This document shows, piece by piece, positions 62,458-64,000 of a stretch of DNA of 64,000 nucleotides. This DNA is from Bacteroidota bacterium (GTDB lineage: Bacteria > Bacteroidota > Bacteroidia > Bacteroidales > VadinHA17), in assembly GCA_011049175.1 (NCBI GenBank), contig DSCJ01000038.1, forward strand, positions 1 to 64,000, written 5' to 3'. The position numbers and the translations under genes were made by a program. Below the pieces are notes generated by a model, which made no database searches, was not told the origin of the DNA, and worked only from the letters and a program-made list of their open reading frames with translations. The first letter of the stretch is position 1, and each line of letters begins with the position of its first letter.

Positions 62458-63141
62458 TCAGAGTACCTGCTTAATATTTTCTGTAACAATATGCCCGTCG
62501 AACAGCTGAACAATGCGGTGTGCGTATTCGGCATCAGAGGGCGAGTGGGTAACCATAACAATGGTAGTACCGTCCTTGTTGAGTTCGGTCAGCAGGTTCA
62601 TCACTTCTTCCCCATTGGCCGAGTCAAGGTTCCCGGTCGGCTCGTCGGCCAGGATCAGTTTTGGCCGGGTAACCACAGCCCGTGCAATGGCCACACGCTG
62701 CTGCTGACCACCCGACAACTGCTGAGGAAAATGTTTCTTCCTGTGGGCAATCTTCATCCTGTCGAGCACCTCTTCCACTTTTTTCTTCCTGGATGAAGCC
62801 GATTCTTTCAGGTAGAGAAGGGGAAGTTCCACATTCTCATACACATTGAGTTCATCAATCAGATTAAAACTCTGAAAAACGAATCCGATGTTTCCTTTCC
62901 TGAGGTTGGTCCGGTTCCTTTCGGAAAACCTACCTACCTCTTTCCCGTTGAAAAAAAGCTCGCCGCTGGTAGGATTGTCAAGCAAACCCAGAATATTCAG
63001 CAGGGTGGATTTCCCGCAACCCGAGGGGCCCATAACAGCCACAAATTCCCCTTCATTGATCTCCATACTTACCTTATTCAAGGCTGTGGTTTCCACTTCA
63101 TCGGTACGGAATACTTTTGTTAAATCAACTGTTTTGATCAT
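62458..63141 (-). CDS. ABC transporter ATPase (LolD/MacB type)
   Basis: A 227-aa ATP-binding subunit. Walker A is GPSGCGKST, the Q-loop lies in [11 protein letters not shown], the signature is LSGGQQQR, Walker B is [12 protein letters not shown], and the switch His is in [27 protein letters not shown] is typical of the LolD/MacB/FtsE group, which works with FtsX-type permeases. No permease gene is next to it; one may lie beyond the right edge. It is followed at 38 bp by the small unknown gene and then the TolC-like gene. Confidence 0.95.
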   Translation of the reverse strand: MIKTVDLTKVFRTDEVETTALNKVSMEINEGEFVAVMGPSGCGKSTLLNILGLLDNPTSGELFFNGKEVGRFSERNRTNLRKGNIGFVFQSFNLIDELNVYENVELPLLYLKESASSRKKKVEEVLDRMKIAHRKKHFPQQLSGGQQQRVAIARAVVTRPKLILADEPTGNLDSANGEEVMNLLTELNKDGTTIVMVTHSPSDAEYAHRIVQLFDGHIVTENIKQVL

Positions 63142-63167
63142 GGCAATAAGAATTATTGGTTAAATCA

Positions 63168-64000
63168 TTATTTGAATATCAGTTTATCTGCATCCCCAAA
63201 GTTTTCATAGCCTGAAACGATAACCTGTTCTCCGGGTTCCAGGCCCTCCAGGATTTCATAGTACCTGGGATTCATGCTTCCGATACGGATGGGCCTGCGG
63301 TAGGCAAATTCACCCGATTTATCCACCACAAAAATCCATTGTCCGCCGGTGCTCTGGAAAAAACCTCCCCTGGGTACCATAACAGCATCCAATGGCTGGC
63401 CGAGTTCCAGCCTGATTCTGGAGGTCTGGCCAATCCTGATATTCTCCGGGACCTTTTCGGTAAATTCCATGTCCACCGCAAACCTTCCTCCTTTTACTTC
63501 AGGATATATTTTGGTGATTTCCGCCGGATAAAGGGTGCCCGAAAAATCACATTCGGCTTTCAATCCGTGTGTTACTTTTGAAATATAATATTCATCAATT
63601 TCAACTCTCAGCTTATAGGAAGTAAGAATATGGATCTGTCCGATCCTGTCGCCCATATTCACTACCTGCCCCTCTTCCAGTGTAAGAGAAGCAAGTTCTC
63701 CATCCACGGGCGCCCGGTAATTCAGCCTTTCCAGTCTCTCCTGCACGATTTCCAGATTTTGTTGCATTCTGGCCAGTGATCTTTCCAGCTGAGCCACCTG
63801 AACCGACCGGAAAATGGAGTCCTGCTCCAGATTTTCCTTCAGCAGTTCCATCTGTTGAACCGAAATTTCATACTGTTCACGGGAAAGCTGAAATTCCTCA
63901 TCAGAAATAAGCTTATCCCGGTGCAGTACTTCATTTCTCTCAAACTCTCTTTTTCTCTGCCTGCAGGCATAATCCACTTCCAGTAATTGGCTTTTCGACT
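63168..64000 (-). CDS. HlyD/MacA-type periplasmic adaptor (partial, N-terminus off window)
   Basis: The 276 or so visible residues are the C-terminal part of a membrane-fusion protein. A coiled-coil hairpin (SKSQLLEVDYACRQRKREFERNEVLHRDKLISDEEFQLSREQYEIS... LERLNYRAPVDGELASL), the lipoyl-like half RAPVDGELASLTLEEGQVVNMGD, a beta-barrel (KAECDFSGTLYPAEITKIYPEVKGG) and a membrane-proximal part (QWIFVVDKSGEFAYRRPIRIGSMNPRYYEILEGLEPGEQVIVSGYENFGDADKL) are visible. The frame stays open to 64000. It feeds the ABC ATPase and TolC-like partner downstream (26 bp gap) in a tripartite exporter. Confidence 0.88.
   Translation of the reverse strand, partial: SKSQLLEVDYACRQRKREFERNEVLHRDKLISDEEFQLSREQYEISVQQMELLKENLEQDSIFRSVQVAQLERSLARMQQNLEIVQERLERLNYRAPVDGELASLTLEEGQVVNMGDRIGQIHILTSYKLRVEIDEYYISKVTHGLKAECDFSGTLYPAEITKIYPEVKGGRFAVDMEFTEKVPENIRIGQTSRIRLELGQPLDAVMVPRGGFFQSTGGQWIFVVDKSGEFAYRRPIRIGSMNPRYYEILEGLEPGEQVIVSGYENFGDADKLIFK

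Overview
The window reads as a chromosomal segment of an anaerobic or microaerophilic member of the Bacteroidota, most likely Bacteroidales-like. The evidence is a subtilase with a type IX secretion C-terminal sorting domain, a SusC/RagA-style TonB-dependent receptor with a carboxypeptidase-like N-domain, a bifunctional RibBA, many lipoproteins, almost no Shine-Dalgarno sites, and promoters of the Bacteroidetes form (TTTG, 19-21 bases, TAnnTTTG). Base composition looks even throughout. I see no transposase, integrase, phage or CRISPR, so this is mainly ordinary chromosome with a few unusual non-coding stretches. The species cannot be named from the sequence alone.

Layout. 0.2-11.2 kb: peptide use (PepD dipeptidase beside an MFS permease, a POT di/tripeptide transporter, a DPP4-type S9 peptidase), a secreted thioredoxin-like protein, and the NAD(P)HX repair enzyme overlapping a DUF4831-type lipoprotein. 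11.3-17.6 kb: a lipoprotein of unknown role, then a GbsR/MarR-like regulator followed by an RND/MMPL exporter, a LolA-like periplasmic protein and an outer-membrane barrel, which look like one export system. 17.6-26.5 kb: glycerophosphodiesterase, a multidomain GH2 lipoprotein, a Gfo/Idh/MocA oxidoreductase, MenG/UbiE, a GNAT-like unknown and an aldo/keto reductase with Fe-S cysteines. 26.6-28.4 kb: a CPBP-type putative protease and a tRNA-CAU whose upstream side carries a 151-bp tandem array of truncated tRNA 5' fragments, each split by an 87-bp double-hairpin element. 28.4-38 kb: START-like protein; an overlapping run of lptF/G, two glycosyltransferases, ribBA and fmt; a LysM glucosaminidase; cdd; rluA-panB. 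38-44.5 kb: dnaK, a MORN-repeat protein, the T9SS subtilase and xseA-xseB.

44.5-53.9 kb: a minus-strand overlapping set of hybrid histidine kinase, family-5 solute-binding protein and BadF-type sugar kinase; then a TonB-dependent receptor preceded by a clear TPP riboswitch, which makes it a candidate outer-membrane thiamin (or precursor) transporter. 53.9-64 kb: thioredoxin, CCA-adding enzyme, endonuclease/exonuclease/phosphatase protein, beta-helix lipoprotein, YtcJ-type amidohydrolase, a small outer-membrane protein, and an ABC-type exporter (TolC, small unknown, ATPase, HlyD adaptor) running off the right edge.

The most unusual signals are (1) the tRNA-fragment/palindrome tandem array at 27826-28146, (2) 12-bp-period CTACGTAG palindrome iterons at 120-139 and 53671-53714, (3) the riboswitch-TonB receptor pair, (4) a 58-residue tandem duplication in a periplasmic loop of the POT transporter, and (5) a ten-base homopolymer inside the hybrid kinase gene. 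All functional calls come from reading motifs by eye. No database search or folding program was run.
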